11,125 bases of DNA from CAZUEG01 sp043798775. Its GTDB lineage: Bacteria; Patescibacteriota; Minisyncoccia; Minisyncoccales; GWA2-46-15. The stretch's first letter is position 1, and every line of letters starts with the position of its first letter. The DNA is taken from positions 1-11,125 of the forward strand of contig JAZDOL010000041.1 in the NCBI GenBank assembly GCA_043798775.1, read 5' to 3'. The translations under genes and the position numbers were made by a program. The notes beneath the pieces were generated by a model. The model did no database searches, was not told the DNA's origin, and saw only the letters and a program-made list of their open reading frames with translations. Positions 1-6,252 of this stretch are shown here, piece after piece.

Positions 1-44
1 TTGTTTCGACTTAATTCTTTTTTGGTCATAGTGAAGTATTGCAT

Positions 45-79
45 ATGTTAGTGTTGATTTAATTTCTTAACACTAACAT
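45..79. repeat. Perfect 11-bp inverted repeat (hairpin)
   Basis: Bases 45-55 (ATGTTAGTGTT) and 69-79 (AACACTAACAT) are perfect reverse complements around a 13-nt loop. The hairpin is nested inside a second inverted pair, GTCATAGT at 25-32 and ACTATGAC at 88-95. ACTATGACATT occurs at 88-98 and again at 112-122, and ACTATG at 141-146. There is no T-run directly after the stem, so it is not a clear terminator. It could be an operator region for the gene at 248 or the 3' structure of a transcript entering from the left. Confidence 0.5.
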
Positions 80-150
80 CTTAACCTACTATGACATTTC
101 TACTTCCCTCAACTATGACATTATCATTTCCGTGTCACACACTATGGTTG

Positions 151-179
151 TGTATTTTTTTAATCATAAGGCGTATAAT
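151..179 (+). promoter_or_regulatory. Candidate sigma70 promoter for the small membrane genes
   Basis: A consensus -10 TATAAT lies at 174-179. The best-placed -35 is weak: TGTATT at 151-156 with a 17-bp spacer. TTGTGT at 148-153 matches better but is 20 bp away. Transcription would start near 186, leaving about 60 nt of leader before the ATG at 248. Confidence 0.4.
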
Positions 180-247
180 TTAATCATTAAAATATTAACT
201 CTAACACCATTCATCAATCATCAATTTTAAATCATAAATATTAAAAT

Positions 248-532
248 ATGTCATTAGCAATAATTATTGCCGGATTCGGCGGGGGAGTGGTAAGAGGCAT
301 TTTGGGATATATAAAGCATCAGTACTCTTATAAAAATGTCGGATTTAATATTCCTTATTTTTTGGTAATGGTTTTTCTTTCCGGTGTCGTCGGTACTCTG
401 ACCGCTGGCGCCTTGGGTGAACTGAACGCCGGTCTGATTATTACTGGATACAGCTCGGCAATTGCGTTTATCGCCGGATATGCCGGAGGCGACTTGATTG
501 ATAGTGTTTATCGGATAATTATTAAAAAGTAG
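248..532 (+). CDS. Small glycine-rich membrane protein, about three TM segments
   Basis: This is a 94-aa protein of unknown function. Hydrophobic segments lie at about residues 2-20, 36-56 and 62-82. The first contains the glycine cluster GFGGGVVRGILGYIK; the last is rich in Gly/Ala (FIAGYAGGD), which suggests tight helix packing. The short basic tail (IIIKK) and the basic loop after TM1 help set topology. The ATG at 248 has no Shine-Dalgarno sequence; the start is chosen because the hydrophobic segment begins immediately after it. A 29-aa membrane peptide gene follows 6 nt after the stop, so the two are probably co-transcribed from the TATAAT at 174 to the terminator at 658-694. The size and hydrophobicity resemble holins or other small pore-forming proteins, but no family motif is recognised and this remains speculation. 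Confidence 0.7.
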   Translation: MSLAIIIAGFGGGVVRGILGYIKHQYSYKNVGFNIPYFLVMVFLSGVVGTLTAGALGELNAGLIITGYSSAIAFIAGYAGGDLIDSVYRIIIKK

Positions 533-538
533 ATTATC

Positions 539-628
539 ATGAAAGGCATTGACTATCTGACATTTCTTGTAATTGCCATCTTCGTTGCGTGGTATGTTCT
601 AAATCATATCCTTAAAGGAAGTATTTAA
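539..628 (+). CDS. 29-aa single-pass membrane peptide
   Basis: ATG at 539 to TAA at 626-628 encodes 29 residues: a short polar start (MKGIDY), one hydrophobic helix at about residues 7-22 (LTFLVIAIFVAWYVL) and a short basic end (NHILKGSI). It starts 6 nt after the stop of the 94-aa membrane protein and is followed 29 nt later by a terminator, so it would be the last gene of a two-gene unit. No Shine-Dalgarno sequence is visible. The tidy position between a stop codon and a terminator and the clean transmembrane pattern argue for a real small protein. Chance hydrophobic ORFs of this length do occur in AT-rich DNA. Confidence 0.45.
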   Translation: MKGIDYLTFLVIAIFVAWYVLNHILKGSI

Positions 629-657
629 CGTCGTTTGCCATTCTGCGTCGTGATAAT

Positions 658-694
658 AAAAAACCACCCAAACATAAACGACGGGTGGTTTTTT
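658..694. terminator. Bidirectional Rho-independent terminator
   Basis: A-run plus CCACCC at 658-669 pairs perfectly over 12 bp with GGGTGG plus T-run at 683-694, with a 13-nt loop. It has U-runs on both strands. It therefore terminates the two plus-strand membrane genes and the minus-strand acidic gene, whose stop codon is at 700-702. Loop bases 676-683 (AAACGACG) are also complementary to 629-636 (CGTCGTTT), giving a possible alternative pairing. Confidence 0.85.
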
Positions 695-699
695 GTATC

Positions 700-891
700 T
701 TATTCTTCCGTGTCTGAATTAATGCCGACAAGCTCGTCGTCGGCGGGCGCGGCCCATTCTTCTTCCTCCTCCTCTTCTTCTTCTTCTTCCTCTTCCTCTT
801 CCTCTTCCTCTATATCTGGGCTATCTGTTTCAACTCCTTCCTCTTCATCCGCATGGAAGCGATATGGGTCAATTAATGTGTCGTTGTCCAT
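700..891 (-). CDS. Very acidic poly-glutamate protein
   Basis: From ATG at 891-889 this is 63 aa; a TTG at 921-919 would give 73 aa. It has an ordinary N-terminal part (MDNDTLIDPYRFHADEEEG), then 18 consecutive Glu residues at plus-strand positions 757-810, then a short tail (WAAPADDELVGINSDTEE). Nothing marks it for export, so a cytoplasmic, largely disordered polyanion is likely; its function is unknown. Minus-strand coding is supported by a consensus promoter at 1092-1065 and by a terminator 5 bp past the stop. The reading frame stays open to about position 985, and the upstream residues look protein-like. An ATG at 988-986, with AAGG 11 nt before it, is out of frame by one base; removing one A from the A5 run at 977-973 would give a 95-aa protein. 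The poly-Glu stretch is encoded by a GAG/GAA microsatellite. The opposite-strand poly-Ser frame is rejected. Confidence 0.65.
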   Translation of the reverse strand: MDNDTLIDPYRFHADEEEGVETDSPDIEEEEEEEEEEEEEEEEEEWAAPADDELVGINSDTEE

Positions 892-1064
892 AGGTTGCTT
901 ATCAATACAAGTGACTAACAAATTTTGGAAAACCGAAGCGATTTGTGAAAGCGTAATTTCACTATGATAGGGTTTTTCCTCGAATCATTTATTTTGCGAC
1001 CTTTTTACCGTTTTAGATGATATTAATATGATAAAAATATCATCGGTTATTAAATTTCACTGTA

Positions 1065-1092
1065 ATTATAGTTAACTAAAGGTTTGTGTCAA
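1065..1092 (-). promoter_or_regulatory. Consensus sigma70 promoter, minus strand
   Basis: Read on the minus strand, TTGACA (1092-1087), a 16-bp spacer and TATAAT (1070-1065) match the consensus in all twelve positions. Transcription would start near 1058 and run into the acidic gene. The leader is about 167 nt to the ATG at 891, or about 70 nt to the ATG at 988. It contains a 9-bp hairpin (GATGATATT 1016-1024 with AATATCATC 1036-1044). Confidence 0.8.
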
Positions 1093-1134
1093 TACCCATA
1101 TTTGTCAACAAACTAGTTGTTTAAAAAAACGATA

Positions 1135-1162
1135 TTGCGGTTACCGCTACGACTTGTATAAT
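1135..1162 (+). promoter_or_regulatory. Promoter of a probably leaderless mRNA
   Basis: TTGCGG (1135-1140), a 16-bp spacer and a perfect TATAAT (1157-1162). The expected start point, about 7 nt past the -10, falls on the A of the ATG at 1169. The transcript would therefore have essentially no 5' leader. It lies back to back with the minus-strand promoter at 1065-1092. Confidence 0.75.
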
Positions 1163-1168
1163 ATGATA

Positions 1169-1594
1169 ATGGCTAACGATATTTCCAATTTCATTCGGCA
1201 ATTAAAAACTAGTATTATCTGGTTATCTTTCAGGTGGTATTTTTTCAACGCGCCGTTAAAGATTATTAGCGTTTGGCGAAATTACCTTATTTTCGGGCTT
1301 AATTATTTTTCTGTCGGATTATTAATAAAGACATATTTTTCTTATTGGCATCGATATTCGTGGTCATACGGACGCGGCTTTGATATTAACCGATATTTAT
1401 CGGCTTTTTCTTTTAACTTAATTTCTCGGATATTAGGGGTAATTATTAGAACGGTTTTGATTGTTGTCGGGATTGTTTTTGAGATTATTATATTTGCTGT
1501 CGGTTTGTCTATTTTTATTGGATGGTTTTTGCTACCGATAGTAATCGTCGGGATGTATATTTTAGGTTTCGAATTATTATTTGCCACACAATAA
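1169..1594 (+). CDS. 141-aa membrane protein preceding the Clp-like ATPase
   Basis: No function is recognised. Read from the ATG at 1169, it has a polar N-terminus, aromatic and amphipathic stretches at about residues 15-55, and a distinctive central motif YFSYWHRYSWSYGRGFDINR (residues 56-75). Two strongly hydrophobic helices follow at about 88-112 and 113-135. The central motif resembles a family I recall in other Patescibacteria upstream of Clp-like genes; that is memory, not a search. The start is chosen at 1169 because TTG 1154 and ATG 1163 lie in or directly against the -10 element and are unlikely to be transcribed. The Clp-like gene begins 18 nt after the stop with no promoter between, so the two are an operon. 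Their products may form a membrane complex, with this protein as anchor, partner or substrate. Confidence 0.75.
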   Translation: MANDISNFIRQLKTSIIWLSFRWYFFNAPLKIISVWRNYLIFGLNYFSVGLLIKTYFSYWHRYSWSYGRGFDINRYLSAFSFNLISRILGVIIRTVLIVVGIVFEIIIFAVGLSIFIGWFLLPIVIVGMYILGFELLFATQ

Positions 1595-1612
1595 ATTTAT
1601 TAGATTCTCCTC

Positions 1613-4171
1613 ATGATTAAAGTATCCGAATTCGTATTCGATATAGAAAACACGTCAATTATCCGTTACGCCCGATATAGTTATTGGTCTATTTTTCGCT
1701 ATATCGAAACCTTAGAACGAATATTGAAACCAACGATATTTTTAGTATTTGCTCTGTTTGTTTATGCCCTGATATTTAGCAGTTACCCAGTTGTTACCGT
1801 TACAAGAATAGCGGGTCTGACATTGTTACTTATTATTACCTCGTTGGTGGCACGGATTGTAAAAATATTTTATCAGCAAGAGATTGTTGATTGTCCTATC
1901 GAGTCGAGGGTTAGCGATTTAGCGGACAACCCATTATTAAATCTTGCTTCGCTAATAGACATCGACGCCGCAAAGGCGATTGATCGGACAATTAACTATT
2001 CAACAAAGCGCGGGATTGTCGTTCATAGCGCAACATTGCTGCACTTTATTTTACGTGATAATCCCCGATATCAGTTTGTATTTAATCGTTTACTTTTGAA
2101 TTATTCCTCCACTAAAGAAGCGGTAAAAAAGCAATTAGCGAATATCCCTTCGCAAGGCGACGCAAAGTATCATTCGGAGTTTATTGATACGATAAACAAA
2201 GCGGTTACTATCGCTTTAGACAATAAACACTTAAGAATAACCGCTAGCGATCTTTTTACAGCATTGGCAGAGAGCGATTCTTTCTTTAAGGAAATCCTCG
2301 TTCGTTTCCAATTAAAGGCGTATGATATTCGCCATCTTGCAAGGTGGCTTGAATATTTAGATAAAAAAACGATCGAGTTAAGACGTTATTGGGATTGGCA
2401 AAATCTTATGAAATTAGGAACGATGGCGAAAAGCTTTGCTTCGGGTTATACGATTACTCTTGATCAATTCTCAACTGATTTAACAGACCTTGTTCAAAGG
2501 CGGGGATTTCCAGATACCGTAGGGCATATTGAAGAGATTAAAGAAGTGGAACGGATATTATCAAAAAACGATAACAACGAAGCCTTAATTGTTGGTGAAC
2601 CGGGAAGTGGCAGACGCAGTATTGTTCAGGCAATTGCCGTAAAGAGCGCTCTTGGCGCGAGTATGCCGACGATTAACTATCGGCGGGTTGTTCAGTTAAA
2701 CTTACCAAGTTTATTAGCTCAAGCGGGCAGCGTGGACGAGGCGGAAACATTACTCGATAAGATTTTCCAAGAGGTAATTTCAGCCGGGAATGTAATATTA
2801 GTTATTGACGATCTTCATAATTTTATTTCTGAAACCGCAAGGTTGGGGATGATTGATATATCCGGTATATTTTCGCCATATTTATCGCAACCTAATTTTC
2901 GCGTTATTGCAATTACAACATTTACCGGATTGCATCAAAATATTGAACAGAATCAATCGTTATTAAGCTTATTCGAGAAGGTAGAGGTAACCGATGTTTC
3001 TGAAGAAGACACGCTAATCCTTCTGGAAAATCTTTGCCTGATGTTAGAAAAAAGATACCGGAGAATGGTTAGTTTTCCCGCGCTAAGAAGTATCATTTCT
3101 TTATCCGGCAGATATATCCCAACAACACCATTTCCCGAAAAAGCAATGGAGCTGTTGGAGGAAGTAATGGTTTATGTTTCGCAGATGAAATTTAAAGTTG
3201 TTCTTCCCGAGCATGTCGCTAAGGTTGTAACATTAAAAACAAAGATTCCCGTTGGCGAAATCGAAGAGAAAGAAAAAGAGGTGTTGATGAATTTAGAAGA
3301 ATTGATTCACGAACGGATTGTGAATCAAGAGGAGGCGATCAAGGAGATTAGCGGCGCGTTGAGACGCGCTCGCGCGGGAATTGGCCAAAGGAACGCGCCA
3401 ATGGGAACATTCTTATTTTTAGGACCAACCGGCGTTGGTAAAACCGAATCCGCGAAAGCGTTGGCGGCGATATATTTTGGTTCCGAAGAAAGGATGATTC
3501 GTTTGGATATGTCGGAATTTCAAAACATCAACGACATTGGCCGGCTGATTGGTAAGATTGGCGAAGAGGGGTTGTTAACAACAAAAGTTAGAGAGATGCC
3601 CTTTTCTTTAGTACTCTTGGACGAGATAGAGAAAGCTCATCTAAATATTCTTAATATCTTTTTACAGGTCTTAGACGAAGGATATTTAACCGACGGAATG
3701 GGTCGAAAGGTGGATTTCCGTAGCACAATCATTATCGCTACCTCTAATGCCGGGTATCAAGTTATTCTTGAGGCGTTAAAAAATCCGAACGATTGGGCTA
3801 ATGTAAAATCAAAAATTCTGGACTATCTGTTTAAAGAAGCAATCTTTCGGCCGGAGTTTATTAACCGTTTTGATGCCGCCGTCGTGTTTAAGCCGTTATC
3901 GCAAGATAATTTATTAAAAATTTCCGCGTTGCTGTTAAAGAAAATACAGAAAAATTTGAAGGAAAAAGATATTAACTTTGCGTTCTCTCTTGATCTTCAG
4001 CAGGCAATTGTTGGTTTAAGTTATAACCCTGTTTTTGGCGCTAGGGAAATGAAAAGAGTTATCCAGGATCGAGTGGAAAACGTCCTGGCGAACGCCCTCT
4101 TAGGCGGGCAATTGGTTCGTGGTAATCGCGTGGAGGTGATGGCTCCAGATTTTACTCTAAAAATCGATTAA
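1613..4171 (+). CDS. Membrane-anchored ClpC-like double AAA+ ATPase with degenerate first ATPase domain
   Basis: This 852-aa protein is related to ClpA/ClpB/ClpC Hsp100 ATPases. Two TM helices at about residues 41-58 and 66-84 precede a divergent Clp-N region (about 110-265) and two AAA+ domains. D1 has an altered Walker A, GEPGSGRRS (328-336), where family members have GK[ST]. Its Walker B ends DD (399-400) rather than DE, and the arginine-finger position reads SLF (452-454). D2 is intact: GPTGVGKTE (604-612), LVLLDEIEKAH with D670/E671, FRPEFINR with R752, and sensor-2 GAR with R811. Compared from memory with ClpC, the KYRG pore loop of D1 is missing near residue 372 and the GYVG pore loop of D2 near 647-653. 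The coiled-coil M domain and a ClpP-docking [LIV]GF loop are also not seen. It probably uses ATP at the inner membrane face but not as a normal threading unfoldase. No Shine-Dalgarno precedes ATG 1613. The stretch 4172-4233 has only a weak 6-bp hairpin (4199-4204/4218-4223). Confidence 0.88.
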   Translation: MIKVSEFVFDIENTSIIRYARYSYWSIFRYIETLERILKPTIFLVFALFVYALIFSSYPVVTVTRIAGLTLLLIITSLVARIVKIFYQQEIVDCPIESRVSDLADNPLLNLASLIDIDAAKAIDRTINYSTKRGIVVHSATLLHFILRDNPRYQFVFNRLLLNYSSTKEAVKKQLANIPSQGDAKYHSEFIDTINKAVTIALDNKHLRITASDLFTALAESDSFFKEILVRFQLKAYDIRHLARWLEYLDKKTIELRRYWDWQNLMKLGTMAKSFASGYTITLDQFSTDLTDLVQRRGFPDTVGHIEEIKEVERILSKNDNNEALIVGEPGSGRRSIVQAIAVKSALGASMPTINYRRVVQLNLPSLLAQAGSVDEAETLLDKIFQEVISAGNVILVIDDLHNFISETARLGMIDISGIFSPYLSQPNFRVIAITTFTGLHQNIEQNQSLLSLFEKVEVTDVSEEDTLILLENLCLMLEKRYRRMVSFPALRSIISLSGRYIPTTPFPEKAMELLEEVMVYVSQMKFKVVLPEHVAKVVTLKTKIPVGEIEEKEKEVLMNLEELIHERIVNQEEAIKEISGALRRARAGIGQRNAPMGTFLFLGPTGVGKTESAKALAAIYFGSEERMIRLDMSEFQNINDIGRLIGKIGEEGLLTTKVREMPFSLVLLDEIEKAHLNILNIFLQVLDEGYLTDGMGRKVDFRSTIIIATSNAGYQVILEALKNPNDWANVKSKILDYLFKEAIFRPEFINRFDAAVVFKPLSQDNLLKISALLLKKIQKNLKEKDINFAFSLDLQQAIVGLSYNPVFGAREMKRVIQDRVENVLANALLGGQLVRGNRVEVMAPDFTLKID

Positions 4172-4233
4172 TTATTTAGAAGTAAATCGTGAATTAACCG
4201 CAAAGATAGGCGATAATTTTGCGTTGAGTAAAC

Positions 4234-4261
4234 TTGACAATTAATAAATAAGTTGTATAAT
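4234..4261 (+). promoter_or_regulatory. Consensus sigma70 promoter of the surface-protein unit
   Basis: TTGACA (4234-4239), 16-bp spacer, TATAAT (4256-4261): both hexamers perfect. The expected start is about 4268, only about 3 nt before the ATG at 4271, so the mRNA is leaderless or nearly so. The TTG at 4253 precedes the -10 and cannot be the translation start. Confidence 0.88.
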
Positions 4262-4270
4262 CAACGAATT

Positions 4271-5326
4271 ATGACAAAGAATATTAAAGACAAGATTAGC
4301 CTACTTTTAATTCCCTCGATCGAGAATCAATATCGTCCTCGTCTTTTATCGAGTCGTTTTTTAATTTACTACATTGCCCTTCTTGCGGTTTTAAAACTAG
4401 TTAGCGCCTCCTATATTATATTACTGCCCAAGACAAATTTCTTTGCCGACATCTCGAGTCAAGTATTATTAACGCTTACAAATAAGAATAGGGCAGATGC
4501 CGGGTTGCTACCCCTTAAAAATAATTCTAAACTATCGCAGGCAGCTTATCTAAAAGCGCAAGATATGTTGAATAACGATTATTTTAACCATAATAGCCCA
4601 AGAGGTGTTACCCCTTGGTTCTGGATAAAAAAAGCGAACTATGTCTATCGATACGCCGGAGAAAATCTAGCGATTGGATTTATTGATTCCGAAGAGACCT
4701 TTAATGCGTGGGTTAACTCGCCGTCTCATTACGCCAACATTATCAATTCGCGGTATCAGGAAACGGGAATCGCCGTCTTAAAGGGCGACTTTCAAGGCAA
4801 CAACACATATGTGGTAGTGCAAATGTTCGGGTCACCGAAACCAATCGTAAATTCAAATTTTTCTTCTCAAAAACCGCAAGCGAGTCCGCCGACTGCTACG
4901 ACAAAACCGATACCGAGTCCACCCCCGGCAACTTCTTTTGTCGCGCCGGCCAATAACGGATCGGCGATTGTTAGCGGCGACGAAACAGAGATCATTGATA
5001 GTAGTTTTGACTTAGCTATCATTGACTCGATGTTGGCAACGTCGTCGCAAAGATTAATAGAAACCAAGAACACTGAAAGTACGTTTTTGTATAAGATTAT
5101 TAAAATCTTAGCAAACCAATATAGTCGTGTCTTAGAAATGATCATTTTTGCCTCACTATTTTTATTAACAATATCTCTGCTTTTAAATATCTTTATCCAT
5201 ATTAATATTCAACATCGCGATCTAATTCTTCGCGCCTCATTAATGCTTCTTGTGTTGATTACAATTATTTTAATGAGTAAACCCCAGCTATTATCAATTA
5301 TCCATCAATCATCTATTGCTTACTAA
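4271..5326 (+). CDS. CAP/SCP (YkwD-type) domain protein anchored by three TM helices
   Basis: Read from ATG 4271 it is 351 aa. One TM helix at about residues 30-52 exports a CAP domain (about 65-190). The family cavity residues are present: His107 in FNHNSP, Glu131 in AGENLA, Glu141/142 in the following helix and His153 in SPSHYANI. A Pro/Ser/Thr-rich linker (about 200-230) leads to two more hydrophobic helices near the C-terminus (about 289-310 and 318-336). Bacterial CAP proteins act outside the cell; their biochemical role is mostly unknown, so no enzyme activity is assigned. The gene is first in an apparent operon with a sortase (26 nt downstream) and a large surface protein, which fits a role in building or maintaining the cell envelope. 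The longer TTG start at 4253 lies inside the promoter and is rejected. Confidence 0.88.
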   Translation: MTKNIKDKISLLLIPSIENQYRPRLLSSRFLIYYIALLAVLKLVSASYIILLPKTNFFADISSQVLLTLTNKNRADAGLLPLKNNSKLSQAAYLKAQDMLNNDYFNHNSPRGVTPWFWIKKANYVYRYAGENLAIGFIDSEETFNAWVNSPSHYANIINSRYQETGIAVLKGDFQGNNTYVVVQMFGSPKPIVNSNFSSQKPQASPPTATTKPIPSPPPATSFVAPANNGSAIVSGDETEIIDSSFDLAIIDSMLATSSQRLIETKNTESTFLYKIIKILANQYSRVLEMIIFASLFLLTISLLLNIFIHINIQHRDLILRASLMLLVLITIILMSKPQLLSIIHQSSIAY

Positions 5327-5352
5327 GGAGACGTGGGCGCTGATTTAATTAT

Positions 5353-6096
5353 ATGCAAAGAGAATTGCTTCAACTAATAAAAGACTTAATATCTCCCGAA
5401 AAACGATTGTGGCGATTTTACGCAATATTCTTTATGGCTGTTTTGCTGATGTTTAATTGGAATAAACTGTACTGGATTTTTAACCAAAGAGCTGTTTCCG
5501 CAATAATCGAGAGCAAGTTAGTAAATAATGTTGACGGTGAGGTGTCTGACAGTTTGCCTAATAATCTGCCGAAGGCGGAGGTAGCGATTGGCGACGCGAG
5601 TCAAAACATCGCAACGATAGTCCCAACAGAAAAACCGAAGACAGTTGTTAGTCCGGAAAAAACAGCAACAAATACAATATATATACCGGCGCTAAACTCT
5701 CGAGCGCCAATCTTAAAATCAACTGTCGCAACCAATGCGGCGTATTTAGTAGTATTAAAAAAGGGAGTATTGCATTATTCGGATTCGGCAAATCCCGGGG
5801 AGTTGGGGGCGACGATTATTCTTGGACACAGCGCGCCAGCAAACTGGCCGGATATTAACTACGACGATATTTTTAGCGCAATAAGTTCGTTGAAGACAGG
5901 AGACGAGATTCGCGTGATTTATGAAGGTAAGTCCTATATTTATCGAACGGTTGAGGGGCAGGTTATTGATAAAGGAGGCGATATCCCTGAAAAATGGTTA
6001 ACCAAAGACGCGCAAAGAATAATCTTAATAAGTTGTTGGCCTCCAGGAAAAGATTATAAACGGTACGGAGTAATCGGCGAACTCTTGACAGATTAG
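5353..6096 (+). CDS. Sortase family transpeptidase
   Basis: This is a 247-aa sortase: a short cytoplasmic N-terminus, one TM helix (about 22-37), a linker, and a C-terminal sortase domain (about 107-247). The catalytic triad can be seen as His159 in ILGHSAPAN, Cys228 in ILISCWPPG (the TLxTC position) and Arg237 in KRYGV. Sortases cleave a sorting motif in an exported protein and join it to the envelope or to another protein; the acceptor in this lineage is not evident from sequence. I cannot place the subclass with confidence. An AAGGAG at 5325-5330 is the best Shine-Dalgarno match in the window but lies 22 nt before the ATG. A TGA at 5341-5343 blocks any nearer in-frame upstream start, so ATG 5353 is kept. 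The flanking CAP protein and repeat protein are probable pathway partners; the latter is a candidate substrate. Confidence 0.9.
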   Translation: MQRELLQLIKDLISPEKRLWRFYAIFFMAVLLMFNWNKLYWIFNQRAVSAIIESKLVNNVDGEVSDSLPNNLPKAEVAIGDASQNIATIVPTEKPKTVVSPEKTATNTIYIPALNSRAPILKSTVATNAAYLVVLKKGVLHYSDSANPGELGATIILGHSAPANWPDINYDDIFSAISSLKTGDEIRVIYEGKSYIYRTVEGQVIDKGGDIPEKWLTKDAQRIILISCWPPGKDYKRYGVIGELLTD

Positions 6097-6177
6097 CTGC
6101 GTTCGGGTTGTGGTATGACAAAACTAACAAGTCGTGATACTATCATAACTATGGCAATGAACTCCAATCGTCGAGAA

Positions 6178-6221
6178 TTGGAATTATGTTGCAGTTATAG
6201 TTTTAATAATTTATTTATAAA
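6178..6221 (+). promoter_or_regulatory. Possible promoter before the repeat protein
   Basis: The 156-nt gap before ATG 6253 is AT-rich with several weak pairings: TTGGAA (6178-6183) with TTTAAT (6202-6207) at 18 bp, or TTGCAG (6189-6194) with TATTTA (6212-6217) at 17 bp. None matches the quality of the promoters at 1065 or 4234. Read-through from 4234 is equally plausible, since no terminator separates the sortase and surface genes. Confidence 0.25.
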
Positions 6222-6252
6222 GATTAATCATTTCGTTAACGCAATTAAAAAT

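Noticed and set aside
635..967. Plus-strand 110-aa frame with a poly-serine tract
   Set aside because: It is the shadow of the minus-strand poly-Glu microsatellite. It starts with TTG, runs through a terminator, and has no promoter, whereas the minus strand has a consensus promoter and a terminator in the right places.
4199..4223. Hairpin CGCAAA/TTTGCG after the Clp-like gene as a terminator
   Set aside because: Only a 6-bp stem with a long loop and no T-run after it.
4253..4270. TTG start for the CAP protein
   Set aside because: It precedes the -10 hexamer and overlaps the promoter, so it would not be in the mRNA.
6115..6252. 46-residue N-terminal extension of the surface protein
   Set aside because: It would put a mostly polar stretch before a clear signal peptide that begins at ATG 6253.
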